DNA of 64,000 nucleotides from Patellaria atrata CBS 101060. Taxonomy: Eukaryota > Ascomycota > Dothideomycetes > Patellariales > Patellariaceae. Made by a program: the position numbers and the translations under genes. The stretch lies in assembly GCA_010093705.1 (NCBI GenBank), contig MU006100.1:695024-759023 (forward strand). The letters run 5' to 3'. The notes below the pieces were generated by a model. It searched no databases. It was not told where the DNA came from and saw only the letters and a list, made by a program, of their open reading frames with translations. Positions 25,777-36,661 of the stretch are shown piece after piece (within the stretch, counting starts at the first letter, position 1; each line of letters opens with the position of its first letter).

Positions 25777-25868
25777 AAACTTCAGTGAGATATCATTATA
25801 AGTTCATCATGGCCTGTGGTAATTGGCATAATTATACAGAGTTAGGGTTAGGTTAAGGATCTATCAGC

Positions 25869-25890
25869 GACGCGATACGCGTAGACGCGT
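25869..25890. promoter_or_regulatory. MluI cell-cycle boxes (MCB) upstream of ctf18
   Basis: Two exact ACGCGT hexamers (25877-25882 and 25885-25890) plus a neighbouring ACGCGA (25870-25875) are packed in 21 bp, about 95-115 bp upstream of the ctf18 start. In yeasts MBF (Mbp1-Swi6) binds ACGCGT to drive G1/S genes for replication and cohesion, so the placement fits the gene's function. The site could also serve the divergent BTB gene. Confidence 0.65.
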
Positions 25891-26105
25891 CGTTAAGGGA
25901 CCCTACGGTCTGCCGTAGTCCGTAGGTGTAAATAACGGGAAAATAATGATGACAAAGAGGATGGTTTGGTTTCGAGTGGCTGAAGTGGCTAGTGCCTGCC
26001 AACTTTCTCGTCTTCCCCGCATTCGTTTTCGAAACGGTAGAATACCGTACGTCAACCACCTCAGCTCCACTCCAACTCCTTTCCAACTCATCTCTCGTCT
26101 GATGT

Positions 26106-27179
26106 ATGAATGATTTGACCCAACTGCGTCGCAATGCCCCTGGCTTTCTCAACATCTACAATAGATGTATTCCTAACCTTCCAGCTTCCTTTCGCATGGG
26201 CTATTGGCAAGACAGACTAACCGTTGTGTTCATTCGAGATTTTGCCTATCCTCATCCTCCATACAAGCGTATCCGCATGGCAAACGGAAACATCTACGAC
26301 ACTTCTGCCCAAGTGTTTGCAGAGTATGTAGTCCCAATTTCATCTCCCTTAGAACTTAAACCCGAGTGTGCTGCGCATAGCGCGAGCGTGCAACAACGAC
26401 CGCGCCTTTATCATCGCATCAATTCCCATCGTCTTCATGTTCGCGCAAGCGCTAAGTCGCTCCGTGATAGACTCCTCTCGGGCCCTCTCGTCGATGTCTA
26501 CGTAGGTGAAGGAAAACGCCACTGGTCCTTACACCAAAACCTACTCTGCCATCACTCCGCGCACCTTGCCTCCGAGCTCTTATCGTCCGATGCAAATAGA
26601 AAGAAGACAGAGTCGAAGCAATTGGATCTTCCGGATGATGATCCAGCAGGATTTGAACTATTTGTCAAATGGTTATACCAAGGAAAAATTGACGACGTGT
26701 CACAGATACCGGAGGAGAGGAAATACGATTACGCTGTCGCATGCCACAAACTCTACCTGCTGTGCGATCGATTTGAGCTCCCGCAATTGAAGAACGTAGC
26801 AATGGATCAGTATCGCAAAGGACTCAGTGAAGCGCGGCTAGTACCTGATGCTGAAGAAATTAACGACATCTACAACAAATCCCCAAGCGGATCACCCTTT
26901 CGTAAACTGATGACTAAGATCGCGGCTCGCCAAATTATGGATCCGGACACTGAAAGAGATGCCGAGTATTATAGGCCGTGTTTTGAAAGTAGTCCAAGTT
27001 TTGCAGTTGACTTGGTCAACGCGATCAAAGCAGGCACTGGAGGTCTTCTTTTCAATGACCCTACCGATGGGGATTTCTGCGAATATCATGAACATGAGAA
27101 TGGACCCGATTGTCACGGCAGGCCTAGTGAAAAAGTAAGAGGCAAAACAAGGAGAAGGCGGTCAGGTGAAGGTAAATAA
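26106..27179 (+). CDS. BTB/POZ domain protein
   Basis: One open frame of 357 codons. The BTB fold spans about 127-235: GPLVDVYVGEGKRHWSLHQN opens it, followed by HSAHLASELL, DDPAGFELFVKWLYQGKI and YAVACHKLYLLCDRFELPQL. These are the hallmarks of the fungal single-BTB family, commonly protein-interaction modules and sometimes Cul3 adaptors. The C-terminus is basic. The frame stops at 27179, but an intron with a GTGAAG or GTAAAT donor near 27166-27172 and a CAG acceptor at about 27304 would continue a Pro-rich frame to 27745 (ending SSIGVM); I cannot choose between the two ends. The N-terminal 100 residues before the BTB are unlike the family, so the true start may be further in (an ATG at 26277 is in frame). 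Confidence 0.7.
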   Translation: MNDLTQLRRNAPGFLNIYNRCIPNLPASFRMGYWQDRLTVVFIRDFAYPHPPYKRIRMANGNIYDTSAQVFAEYVVPISSPLELKPECAAHSASVQQRPRLYHRINSHRLHVRASAKSLRDRLLSGPLVDVYVGEGKRHWSLHQNLLCHHSAHLASELLSSDANRKKTESKQLDLPDDDPAGFELFVKWLYQGKIDDVSQIPEERKYDYAVACHKLYLLCDRFELPQLKNVAMDQYRKGLSEARLVPDAEEINDIYNKSPSGSPFRKLMTKIAARQIMDPDTERDAEYYRPCFESSPSFAVDLVNAIKAGTGGLLFNDPTDGDFCEYHEHENGPDCHGRPSEKVRGKTRRRRSGEGK

Positions 27180-27745
27180 CCCTTATCCACCCCACTTGTA
27201 CTTGAGAAACCACCGGAAGTTTTACCGCTTCCTTCGCGTTGCTTTACCTTTACTTTGTATACTGGTTACCAGCGCAAAGCCTTTAACCATCATAGTAACA
27301 TTCAGGCGTCAAGGAACCGAAAGCTCTCTCTCCGCTTCCGCCAACAGCTCCCGCTCTTCAACAAAGTCACCCCCAACCGGTACCCACACCTCCCATTACT
27401 CCACCCCTCCAACAACCGCTCGCCGTCCTGCCCCTCCGCGCACTCCTCCAAAAACACCCGATGAGCACTCGCCTAGCCGAAGATCACAGGACACCGCGAA
27501 ACACTACTCCACGCCGCGGCCTGATGGCTTTTCTGAAACCCCTAGAAAGCCCACGTCCACCGGACTCACTGAGACTGAAGGGAGAACTGGTCCAGGCAGA
27601 GGTTCTTCTGATGCCGGAGGAGGAACGCCGAAAAGACCGCCGCCTAAGCTCCGAAGAAGGGGATCGAGAGGTTCCACTGCTTCAGGACAGTGAGTTTAGT
27701 GTTCGGAGGTGGGATTGGGAGAGGTCGTCTATTGGAGTGATGTAG

Positions 27746-28674
27746 AGTAAACCTCCTAAGTCACGTGGATTTTGTAACCGGATGCATGAGTTTGAAAGAA
27801 CATCCGATATAATGTGATGACGGCCAAAAGTGTTCGTGGAGTAGGGAATTACGGGTAAAAGGAAGCCTTAATACCTTCTATGTTAGATACTGGTAAGTTG
27901 AGTGAGCGTGGTGATTTTACTGGATATTTCTTTATTTTCTTCTGGGCAGTTTCGGAACAGATATACCCTAGTCAGTCTATATGCGGAGTTTCGGACGGTA
28001 TTATCACTTGTAACAATCTTTCGCCGTTGTCATTGTATTTTAAACTCTACATTTGTATGAAGGAGCGAAGATATTTCAAAACCCTTCTCGGTCACGAGTA
28101 TCTTGTAATTCTCAGTATATTATATTCCTAATTCAAGTCAGAAGCCAGATGATATCTTCACTCATTTGACCATTCACATATTTCGTATTCTTCTTTCACA
28201 TCGGTAGTATTACCGATCAAGGTCTTCAAACAGGTTTTCTCGCGCACAAGTAATACCTCCTTATCTAATTCGATGTCCAAACTACTGTACTCTCGCGCAT
28301 CTATGCATTTGTTGTACGGCCTGGAGTACTTTACGCATTTGTCCGTTTGGCGCAGCTCATATTCTATTTATCCAATTCGTACGGCCAACCTGACCGAAAA
28401 CTGAGATTCGATAAGCTTATACTGTACGGTACAAATACGCTTACTTACGTATCGAGACTTCTGAATCGTGTGTACGGTAAAGTGGAAGGTGTTCTCATAT
28501 GTCAGCGTACAGAGAGTAGAAAGTGCCCTGATAAAGGCGTGAGTATACAGCTTCACTGGGAATAGTCCAGTCATCTCCCGCTCAAAGATGTTTACGGTAT
28601 TTCCTCTTACTACGATCTAGTAGGATAAAATGGCTCACCCTTTTTCAGTATCGTTATGTTTATTGGTATGAGTT
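27746..28674. other. intergenic spacer before the acyl-CoA cluster
   Basis: No gene seen. AT-rich, with one TACTGTACGGTAC motif at 28420-28432. It marks the left boundary of the acyl-CoA metabolism cluster. Confidence 0.5.
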
Positions 28675-30351
28675 CTACAGCTTCACCCTCCTGTCTTTCC
28701 GTTCCAACGAACACAGCCCGGTTCTCCGTCCTTTCAATTCCCCCCTCAGTATTTTCCCTGTGGTGTTCTTTGGCAACTGCAGCACCTCCCATACACCACC
28801 CCTTAACTTCTTATATCCGCTTACCATACCATCGATCTCGCTCTGTATCTCCTTGAGAGCCTTTATCCTCTCGTCCTTCGTCCCAAGGCTTGACTTCAGC
28901 ACTACATAAGCTGTCGGCAGTTCCGTCACCAGATGCTCGTCCCAAATGGGGCCAACTCCGGCCTCCACGACGTGTCGGTGAGAGTTCACCAGTGTCTCCA
29001 GCTCTGCCGGCGCGACTTGAAAGCCTGAACTCTTGATCAGCTCCTTCGTCCTACCAACTACTTTGAGAATGCCGTTGGTCTCGATTGTGCACACGTCGCC
29101 AGTATTATACCAACCGTGTGCCGGAAACGCGGTGCGGTTCGCCTCCGCATTAAACACGTAACCACGCGTAATATTCGGCCCCCTTAACCACAACTCCCCT
29201 GGTCCCCCTTCTGGCGCATCATCGATCGAGTTCTCCTTTACCAACCGCGCCTCGAGCCCAGGAAGCAGCCTCATACTCCCCTCCGTACTCGTATCACTAA
29301 GACGCTGGTACGCCACGTATCCCGCAGCCTCCGTCATCCCATAAACTTGCACGAACCGCCACGGCGCCAATTTCTTAAATCGTTCCTGCATCTCCTTCCG
29401 CAGCGGCATCCCGCCCACATTCATGATTCGCGCGGATGAGAAATCGTACCGCTTGGTCACATCCCCGCCCGCGAGCGCAAGGACCACACCAGGAACTCCC
29501 TGAAAGTTACTTGCTCGGTTGCTTTGCACGAGCTGCGCAAAGGTCTCGAGGTTGTATGCTGGCATCGCATGGTGTAGCATCCCAGCCCAAGGGCCCATGA
29601 AGATCTGCACAGTGGTCCCGCCGATATGGGCGAAGGGAGTGTAGGCCACTTGCCGCATGTCGGAGCCGAACTGCGCGGGATCATACGCGTGCAGCTGAAG
29701 GCAGTTTGCGACGAAGTTGTAGTGGGTCAGTTCGACGCCTTTGGGGGTCCCGGTGGTGCCGCTGGAGAGGTGTATCGAGGCGACGCGTTGACGGGTGTCG
29801 GGATAATGGGGTATGGGAAGGCGTATGGGTGCTAGAAAGTCGTCAGGGACGTGCATGTAGCTGCTGTGTTTACTGATCACGGTGATTATTTCGGGATGCG
29901 CCCAGGATATGCTTTCGGTGTGGAGTTCTCTGCTTGCGAGTTCAATTGCCTCAACGATCTTTGGTATGGAGGGCCCATAGGTGAAGATATAGGATGGTCT
30001 CGTTACCACGAGTGCGTGACCTATTTCCGCAGCTTTTAGGGCATAGTTGATTGTACAACCTACGCCGCCTGCCCAGAGTAGCGCGTGGAAGAGTTCGATG
30101 TATTCGACACAGTTGGGGAGCAGAATTGCCCAGTGATCGCCATCTTTCGGTCTATAGTAGTCTACGAGTCCTTTTGCTAATCTACCTGCTCGATCTCTAA
30201 GTTCGCCGATTGTGAGACTCCGGTTTGTGAGATTGTCTTTCGCAATCAGGTGGGATTCCGGAAGGGGAGCGGGACCGGCGGATTGGTGTAACAGTTCGGT
30301 GAGGGAAAGATCTTGGGGAATTGATATTGGAGCACCTTTGTAGATGTGCAT
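28675..30351 (-). CDS. acyl-CoA / 4-coumarate-CoA ligase-like enzyme (ANL superfamily), copy 1
   Basis: Intronless, 558 aa, full family length. It should activate a carboxylic acid by adenylation and thioesterification with CoA. Visible motifs: P-loop LSSGTTGTPKG at 195-205, the A5 motif VYGMTEAAG at about 338, WYNTGDV, the hinge motif GRTKELIKSSGFQVAPAELE, and the C-terminal catalytic Lys in LPKNTTGKILRGEL. Closest in style to fungal 4-coumarate-CoA-ligase-like enzymes, whose substrates range from phenylpropanoids to medium and branched fatty acids; the substrate cannot be read here. The C-terminus VKL weakly resembles a peroxisomal PTS1. It is divergent from enoyl-CoA hydratase 1, sharing a 713-bp promoter, and is paralogous to the ligase at 38160-40370. 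Confidence 0.93.
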   Translation of the reverse strand: MHIYKGAPISIPQDLSLTELLHQSAGPAPLPESHLIAKDNLTNRSLTIGELRDRAGRLAKGLVDYYRPKDGDHWAILLPNCVEYIELFHALLWAGGVGCTINYALKAAEIGHALVVTRPSYIFTYGPSIPKIVEAIELASRELHTESISWAHPEIITVISKHSSYMHVPDDFLAPIRLPIPHYPDTRQRVASIHLSSGTTGTPKGVELTHYNFVANCLQLHAYDPAQFGSDMRQVAYTPFAHIGGTTVQIFMGPWAGMLHHAMPAYNLETFAQLVQSNRASNFQGVPGVVLALAGGDVTKRYDFSSARIMNVGGMPLRKEMQERFKKLAPWRFVQVYGMTEAAGYVAYQRLSDTSTEGSMRLLPGLEARLVKENSIDDAPEGGPGELWLRGPNITRGYVFNAEANRTAFPAHGWYNTGDVCTIETNGILKVVGRTKELIKSSGFQVAPAELETLVNSHRHVVEAGVGPIWDEHLVTELPTAYVVLKSSLGTKDERIKALKEIQSEIDGMVSGYKKLRGGVWEVLQLPKNTTGKILRGELKGRRTGLCSLERKDRRVKL

Positions 30352-31064
30352 CTTTGATCATGTCCTGTCTCGGTTTTCCAGAGTCTTTAGCGATGCTAGA
30401 AGTATTGAACAAACAACGGACCTCCCAAGGGGAGCAGCAAACGACATACTATCATATTGGAACACAACAATGCTCCCCATGGGTAACCCATAGCAGTTTC
30501 CGACTCTTCATCCCGCTCAACCTTTCTCAACGCGTTCAGTACTAGTACCGGCCCTTATCGGATATGCGGGATATGCACTGTCGTGATAGCTTGGACGCAC
30601 CTCAGAGATCTGGATCGTCTTTTCCAGCCTCATCCTTTCGACCGTTTGGAACACACGGCATATGTTTCATGGGGTAATAGCACGTTGAATTGCTACATGA
30701 ATCGTTCTAGCACCTCGTTAATCGCCTTTGGCTCCGTTCCCTATGAACATCTCCCATCTCCTCACTCTTTTGGAAATGATTCATTAGTGCTAAAGCTTCT
30801 ATAGGGTCGTTGTACTAGTAAGTAAAAGTACCTTAGTGCATATGTCATGTAGCTTGAAATGCCGAGCATTGGGGGAGTCTATAGGATTTCTCTCTTTCGT
30901 GACGGCCCCTAATGAATTGTATCTTTATTCTCTTGGAATATAGGAATATTCTCCAAAGAAGAAAAGTACTTTATTTAGGACAGACAAAGTGCAGCACTCC
31001 AAAGGCCATCAACGCACTCAGCAAGATACAATATCTCAAAGATACTCAGAATTTCATCAAGAAT
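30352..31064. promoter_or_regulatory. divergent promoter, ligase 1 / hydratase 1
   Basis: 713 bp between the start codons of ligase 1 (minus) and hydratase 1 (plus). It contains GCACTGTCGTGATAGC at 30575-30590, closely similar to the 17-bp motif repeated three times in the AtuA1/hydratase-2 divergent promoter. No gene within. Confidence 0.5.
30575..30590. promoter_or_regulatory. candidate cluster regulator site, diverged copy
   Basis: GCACTGTCGTGATAGC differs at a few positions from the consensus GCRRTGTCGTGTTAGRG found three times at 36577-36661. It lies in the other divergent promoter of the cluster. It could be chance; the shared TGTCGTG core and similar placement are the only support. 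Confidence 0.35.
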
Positions 31065-32027
31065 ATGGCGAGCCCGCGAACGAGAAATTCAGTTCCTAGC
31101 TGGATAGAAAATCCATACCCACACGTCGAGCATAGCATTATCTCATTCCCCGCAAAGCATATCCTACTCGTAACGATTAACAGACCAGAATTCAGAAATT
31201 GCTTACCAGTAGAAGCAACCATAGAACTGGGTGCATTGTGGAAGTGGTACGATGCGGAACCCGAATTGAGATGTGCAGTTTTTACAGGAGTAAGCATATC
31301 GATACGTAAACGGATAAAGAGCAAGAAGTTTAACCGTCATACAGGCAGGTGATAAAGCTTTCTGCGCGGGAATGGACCTAAAACAACGTCTCGACATCAT
31401 CGATACGAACGACGTTGCATGGGAATATCCTCAGGGTGGCTTTGGTGGGATGACGAACAGAACGGGCAAGAAGCCGATAATATGCGCTGTCAATGGGCAT
31501 GCGCATGGTGGTGGGTTTGAAATAGTGCTCAACGGTAGGTTGAATTGCGGGATTGAAGCAAAATGGAACGAGACTGATGGATACGAACAGCGGACGTCAC
31601 CTTCGCCTCTCCCAACGCGACCTTTGCTCTTCCCGAAGTCTTACGAGGTGTCGCAGCGCTTGCAGGAGCCTTGCCCCGTGCTATGCACCTCTTTGGGAAC
31701 CATAGGTGTATGGATCTCATTCTTACCGGCCGCCGGCTCTCGATCGAAGAAGCTGTACAATGGGGTCTTGTCAAGGAAGTTGTATCGCAGGATAAGCTGG
31801 TTGCGAGAGCAGTTGAGTACGCAATAGAGATAGCAAGCAATGCACCGGACAGCGTGATAATATCCAGGTTAGCGGCTAGAGAGGCATGGGAGACGGGGGT
31901 AAGCAGAGCGACGATGAGAGGACAGGAGCTGTGGGCGGAGGCCATGCTGAAGAGTAAAAACGCGTCGGAAGGTTTGACAGCGTACAGAGAAAAAAGGGAT
32001 CCGAATTGGTTTCCGAGCCACTTGTAG
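31065..32027 (+). CDS. enoyl-CoA hydratase/isomerase family protein 1, PTS1 tail
   Basis: Three exons: 31065-31289, 31345-31534, 31591-32027, giving 283 aa. Introns are 55 and 56 nt; the second ends ACAG with a CTGATG branch point. Crotonase fold: substrate-binding AFCAGMDLK, then GGGFE and LPEV carrying the two catalytic Glu residues at the 20-residue spacing seen in rat mitochondrial enoyl-CoA hydratase, with the oxyanion-hole HAHGGGF just before. The C-terminus SHL fits the PTS1 consensus, so peroxisomal location is likely. It would hydrate a 2-enoyl-CoA or isomerise one. It shares a divergent promoter with ligase 1 and is followed in the same direction by the MaoC gene. Upstream in-frame codons exist, but the ATG at 31065 gives the usual N-terminus. 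Confidence 0.92.
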
Positions 32028-32602
32028 AATTATGTCATCAATATCAAATTGAACTTTTTGATACAAGATGCTACACGTCGTAATTCTACTTCTTCCCGAT
32101 CGTCGGGATAAAGTACAATCCCCACAACACTTACAGTCCAGCTAAAGAAGCATGATGCCCTTAAATAGATGTCAAATGGAGAGTCTAATGGTAGAGGGAT
32201 GATCAAGAACTGAGTGAACATACCGTACGCTTGTATTTTGTGGAAGAATGAAATGAAGCGCGAAATGAACATGAGATTTCAGGATTTTCCTATTTCAACT
32301 TATAAACTGTCAATACCATCACCCTCATAAATCTTTTTCATCCATCATGTGTTCACAATAATAATCAATACAACTATAATTTAGTTGCATATTTAGGTTT
32401 CATACAATTCACCGCGGCAGGGAGAAACACTCGGCCTACATCCGGTAAACTCATGCCGGACAGGTATAGTACCCTCAGCTGTTTAAGTATAGGACCTCGT
32501 AGCTGTGCTCCTTTTTTGACTTCGTATTTCACAAAGCGCAATTTAATTTTGTTGGAAGATTGTACTGCAAAGATTCTGCCAGATTCCATTTCAACGTTTG
32601 GA
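32028..32602. other. spacer between hydratase 1 and MaoC gene
   Basis: 575 bp of AT-rich DNA holding the 3' end of hydratase 1 and the promoter of the MaoC gene. No other gene seen. Confidence 0.45.
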
Positions 32603-33798
32603 ATGGCGTCTTCAGACATTCCTGTCAAGAATTCTTCGGGAAGATACGATAACGTTGACTATAAAAAGGCCGTTGGATTCAAGTATCCGCCAATCAAATG
32701 TAGCTATCTCCGTAGAGATGTTTTATTGTTCGTAGGTTGGGATTCGTAGTTTATATTTGTTCGGCTTCAGACTGATCATACATGTTCTCAGGCAAATGCA
32801 ATCGGGGTAACAAAAGATGAACCACATCTACTTTACGAAATGCACCCTAAGTTCGCCGCTTTTCCCACATTCCCCATCAATCTATCCTTTAAACAAACAG
32901 ACCAAGATGTATTCGATTTCATCGCACGAACAGTCACCAGTTCAGTCCCTGGCGTACCCCCTTTCGACCCTCAAAGATCCGTAGACGGCGAACGCGGTAT
33001 CGAAATCATCAAGCAAATCCCCGTAGACTCGAAAGGCCTCGATCTTGAAATTCAAAGCAAAGTCATCGGTGTTTACGACAAAGGTACCCGCACCTGGCAT
33101 CCCATTCTCTAACTCCCGAACTCCCGAAACCCGAAATACAAGTTACGCAATCTCCCCTAACAGTAATACTAACCCCTTCCTTCAGGTGGTAATCAAATCC
33201 TTGAAGCCGAACACGTCCTCATAGATACTCTCACGAACACAATCTACACCAAACTGACCTCCACCGCCTTCGGCATCGGACAAGGCGGCTACGGTGGTCC
33301 ACGCGGTCCCGCCAAAGTTACCGTCAATCCGCCCTCTCGCGCCCCAGATGCCATCCACACATTTAAAACCTCACCGGAGCAAGCATTCCTCTACCGTCTA
33401 TGCGGTGACTATAACCCTCTGCATGCTGACGACGAGTGGGGCCGCCGCGCCGGATTTAAAGGTATGATACTGCAGGGGCTAGGCACGTGGAATATCGCAG
33501 CCCATGGGATTTTGAAGGTGTTGGGTGATGGCGACGTGCATAAATTTAAGAGCTTTAATGCGAGATTCAAGAGTGTAGTGTATCCCGGTGATATACTGGA
33601 GACGAGAATGTGGAAGGTGGCCGTCAAGGATGGGTTTGATGAAATTTTTTTTGAGACGGTGGTTAAAGAGGATGGCAGGGTTGCTTTGTAAGTATTTTTC
33701 TTTTTGTGTATTAGTTTGATTGTGAACGCTGATCATGGAGTAGGTCCAATGGTACCTGTACGCTGAAATCGAAGGGCGGATCCAAGAGCAGCTTATAA
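32603..33798 (+). CDS. MaoC-like hydratase/dehydratase (double hot-dog, hydratase 2 type)
   Basis: Four exons: 32603-32731, 32792-33083, 33186-33687, 33744-33798, giving 325 aa. Intron 2 is 102 nt with a perfect TACTAAC branch point. The N-terminal hot-dog domain (about 20-140) begins YDNVDYKKAVGFKYPP and includes KDEPHLLYEMHPKFAAFPTF. The C-terminal domain (about 195-325) carries the R-hydratase signature LCGDYNPLHADDEWGRRAGF, with the Asp and His of the active site, and GMILQGLG. This matches the hydratase domain of fungal peroxisomal multifunctional beta-oxidation enzymes, but here it stands alone without dehydrogenase domains. It would interconvert a 2-enoyl-CoA and a (3R)-hydroxyacyl-CoA. 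The tail SSL is a marginal PTS1. It is co-oriented with hydratase 1. Confidence 0.92.
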
Positions 33799-34283
33799 GC
33801 CGGAGTACGTCGTCCAAAATGATTGTATGGGGATTTAGAGTTCAGAGTCGAAAATCCCCTCATTCCTGTGGAAACTATCATATTGAATTTCTTCGTCATG
33901 TCGGGATCTACTTACGTTGAACAACTCGTGGAATGCTCCTCCGTGTTGCCCTGCACTGCTAGAGTTTATATCCACTCCCGGCATATAGACGGCCATACCT
34001 GTAGACGTCGTTTATTCAAAAATCTCGAAATAATGTACAACAAAATGAATTAGACCATTACAAAATGATTTGTATTGCTCGGCCTTTGGTACAGTTGGAC
34101 GATATCGTTCGGGCGATGTTACTGCACGGCTATCACCTGTACTGTACAGTCGACCCATTTGTACAAGTATTATCTACCTATGATACCCATCCATTTTCAC
34201 AACAAGACTGAAGTTTCGGAGAAAGCGAAAATTGGTGTAGAATAAAATGATTTTACGGTTGGGACGTAGGAAAATACTCCTGT
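33799..34283. other. convergent spacer MaoC / AtuA1
   Basis: 485 bp between convergent gene ends. It contains TGTACTGTACAGT at 34138-34150. No gene. Confidence 0.45.
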
Positions 34284-36211
34284 TTATAATCTAGCCATTT
34301 GAGCGGATGCAATAGCCTTCTCTCTCCTCTCTTGCTCCACCCTTACAAACCTCTCGGGCATCTGAACCTCCCTCGCCCTAATAAACTCACCAAAGCTCTT
34401 CGCAAACCCATCTAGAATACTACTACTACTAACGCCATGCTGCAGTATCCCCTTGACCACAAAGTGAACCGCCCAGAGATTGGGAAACTCACATCGCTCG
34501 ACCGTGTATCTATCGTCCCAGTCGTCGCCTAGAATTTCAATGAGCTTTTGTGATGTCAGAAAAGTCTGCAGCCACGGCCACGCAGCGGCATCCCGCACCC
34601 AGAGCCCAACATTTGCGTTACCTCCTTTGTCGCCGGAGCGGGCAAAGACGAGGTCGCCGAGGGGTCGAGTCACAGTTCTGCCGTACTGTTGCCGTTGGTC
34701 TATGGAGACTTGGGGTTCGTAAGACTCCTGCTTTGGGACCGTGGATGAGCATTCCGTATCCTTCTTTCCCGGTACGGGGATTGTCTTTTCAGCTTCGCCG
34801 GTTCCGGAGAGTAGATTGGCGGAGGTTGAAACCTTCGACTGCTTTAGAAGCCCTGGGAAGTAGCTCACGAACATCTTGGGCTCGACGGTGCGCCAGTCCA
34901 TGCCGAGATGCAAGCCACAGTATCCTTGCATGCCGTTATAAAAGATTGCACGTTTGAAGGCGGCGATAGCTTCTTTCTTAGGAGTTTGAACGAACAGCCG
35001 GATCTGCATGGTCGACTCCTTTTGGGAATTGGGGTTCGGTTTAGGGAATCCGTACGCTTCAATGCTGATGGTGGAGAAGTCCTTTGGGTCAAGCTCGCGA
35101 AGAACTTGGGACTTCATCATTTCAAATTTCTCATAGCATTGGAGACCAGCGACGTAGGCAGAGAGCTCCGCGTGCCAACCGCCTAATAGGCAGACCGCGA
35201 GCTTCATAGTGGGAGGTGGTGTGAGGCCTTTTATGCCGGATAGACGGACGCGGTCTTTGCCTAGTTGTTCTAGCTGCGCTCCGTCTATTTTTGCAACAAC
35301 GTCGGGGTTGAGATATATTGGCCCTTGGATCTCGTATAACAATTGAGCTTTTGTGGTGTCTACAGTTACCGCTCCGTTGCTACCCTCCGGTTTTGTGATG
35401 AAAGTAACACCGTCTGAGGCAATTTCCGCTATAGGCCACCCGGACCGATATGGCTTTTCAATCTCAAGGAAGCCGCAATAGTTACCCCCTGTCACGTACG
35501 CACCGCATTCGATTAAATGGCCGGCCATGAGAGAGCCTGCCATGGCGTCTAAATCCAAAGGGCCCCATTTGTGCCACCACGTAGCAAGTCCGGTGACAGG
35601 AGACGCATCACAGCATCTACCACATATAACAATCTCTAAAGAGTTGTAAGCAGATATTTAAAGGGGCGCATCTAGGGGCAACAATACATACGTGCTCCAG
35701 CTTTCAAAGCCGTCACAATGCCAGCATGTCCCGTATACACATTTGCAGCAAGGATTTCGTCTCCTCTAACCTCCAAGGCAGTTCCTTTTCGGTCTAAATG
35801 TTCGATCTCACCGAAACCTCCTTCTCTAACGACCCTGGTAACGTCGTCGCCGCCTACCCACGCCACTTTCACGTCTCTTATCCCTAGACTATGAAAATAA
35901 TCGTTCACTTTCCTTGCTAGGCCTCGGGGGTTTAGTGCTCCACCATCATGAACAACCTTGATACCCTTCTTCGCAACAAGTCTGGCCGCATCCCCATTAT
36001 GCCAGGCCAGCTGCTCCAGGAAGTTTGGTTCATAACCGAGATCGGGGTTGGTGGTAAGTTCGATGGCCTTCCAGGCGATGTTGAACTCGGCGAGATAATC
36101 CGCGGTGATAGCATCGACGTTGCCATCCCGAGCGAGGCGGTAGACTTGATCAATGCCATCATTTATGGCACCTGAGCTGTTTCCAATGCGGATAGGTCTT
36201 CGGGGAGACAT
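34284..36211 (-). CDS. AtuA-family (DUF1446) protein 1, PTS1 tail
   Basis: Two exons: 36211-35692 and 35635-34284 (56-nt intron), giving 623 aa; an ATG 8 codons upstream (36235) is also in frame. Family: acyclic terpene utilisation protein AtuA, essential for citronellol/geraniol catabolism in Pseudomonas, with its biochemical role unresolved. The N-terminal domain (about 5-450) opens RPIRIGNSSGAINDGIDQVY and contains GYEPNFLEQLA, KVAWVGGDDVT, IVICGRCCDASP, the HLIECGAYVTGG motif, and YEIQGPIYLNPDVVA. The C-terminal ferredoxin-like AtuA domain (about 500-610) begins PLGDLVFARSGDKGGNANVGLW. The C-terminal ARL is a canonical PTS1, so peroxisomal location is likely. It is divergent from hydratase 2 across a promoter with a triple repeat. 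CoA-ester metabolism is inferred from neighbours. Confidence 0.92.
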
Positions 36212-36576
36212 TTTCAATATTCTTCTGTTGCACATGTACGGTACAAGCTCTGGTTTTTCGCATCACGATGCTCTCCAGTTTACAGATCGAACAACTAACA
36301 GTATTACATGTGAGGTCATAGGACTTTCCAGACGATCCAACCCCGCACTATCGCTCCCGAACGATAGGACCCTGCGAATCGATATGCTTCATCATCTGGA
36401 GAAGTTATCCAGAGAGTCTGAGTCTGGTTCACAGATTTGCTCCAGGAGCCTGGTGAGTAGTGGTGACACTTATCGGGGCGAGTTCGAGAACTCACAACAC
36501 CGCCATCATGCACACGACATGACTCAGGATCTGGGACTCGGTGACTGTTGAGCGATTCCATTATTGTATGCACTAT

Positions 36577-36593
36577 GCAGTGTCGTGTTAGAG
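36577..36593. promoter_or_regulatory. candidate regulator site, repeat copy 1
   Basis: GCAGTGTCGTGTTAGAG, first of three direct copies of GCRRTGTCGTGTTAGRG. About 365 bp upstream of AtuA1 and 620 bp upstream of hydratase 2. Confidence 0.55.
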
Positions 36594-36595
36594 CT

Positions 36596-36612
36596 GCGAT
36601 GTCGTGTTAGGG
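36596..36612. promoter_or_regulatory. candidate regulator site, repeat copy 2
   Basis: GCGATGTCGTGTTAGGG, starting 19 bp after copy 1, close to two helical turns and so suited to cooperative binding. Confidence 0.55.
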
Positions 36613-36644
36613 GTTGAAAGTAGGAAAAGATGGTGGGTGGAAGT

Positions 36645-36661
36645 GCAATGTCGTGTTAGAG
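36645..36661. promoter_or_regulatory. candidate regulator site, repeat copy 3
   Basis: GCAATGTCGTGTTAGAG, starting 49 bp after copy 2 in the same orientation. Confidence 0.55.

Noticed and set aside
27166-27693. 175-codon Ser/Pro/Thr-rich frame as an independent gene
   Set aside because: It overlaps the end of the BTB frame; its second half is more likely a possible spliced BTB tail or non-coding sequence.
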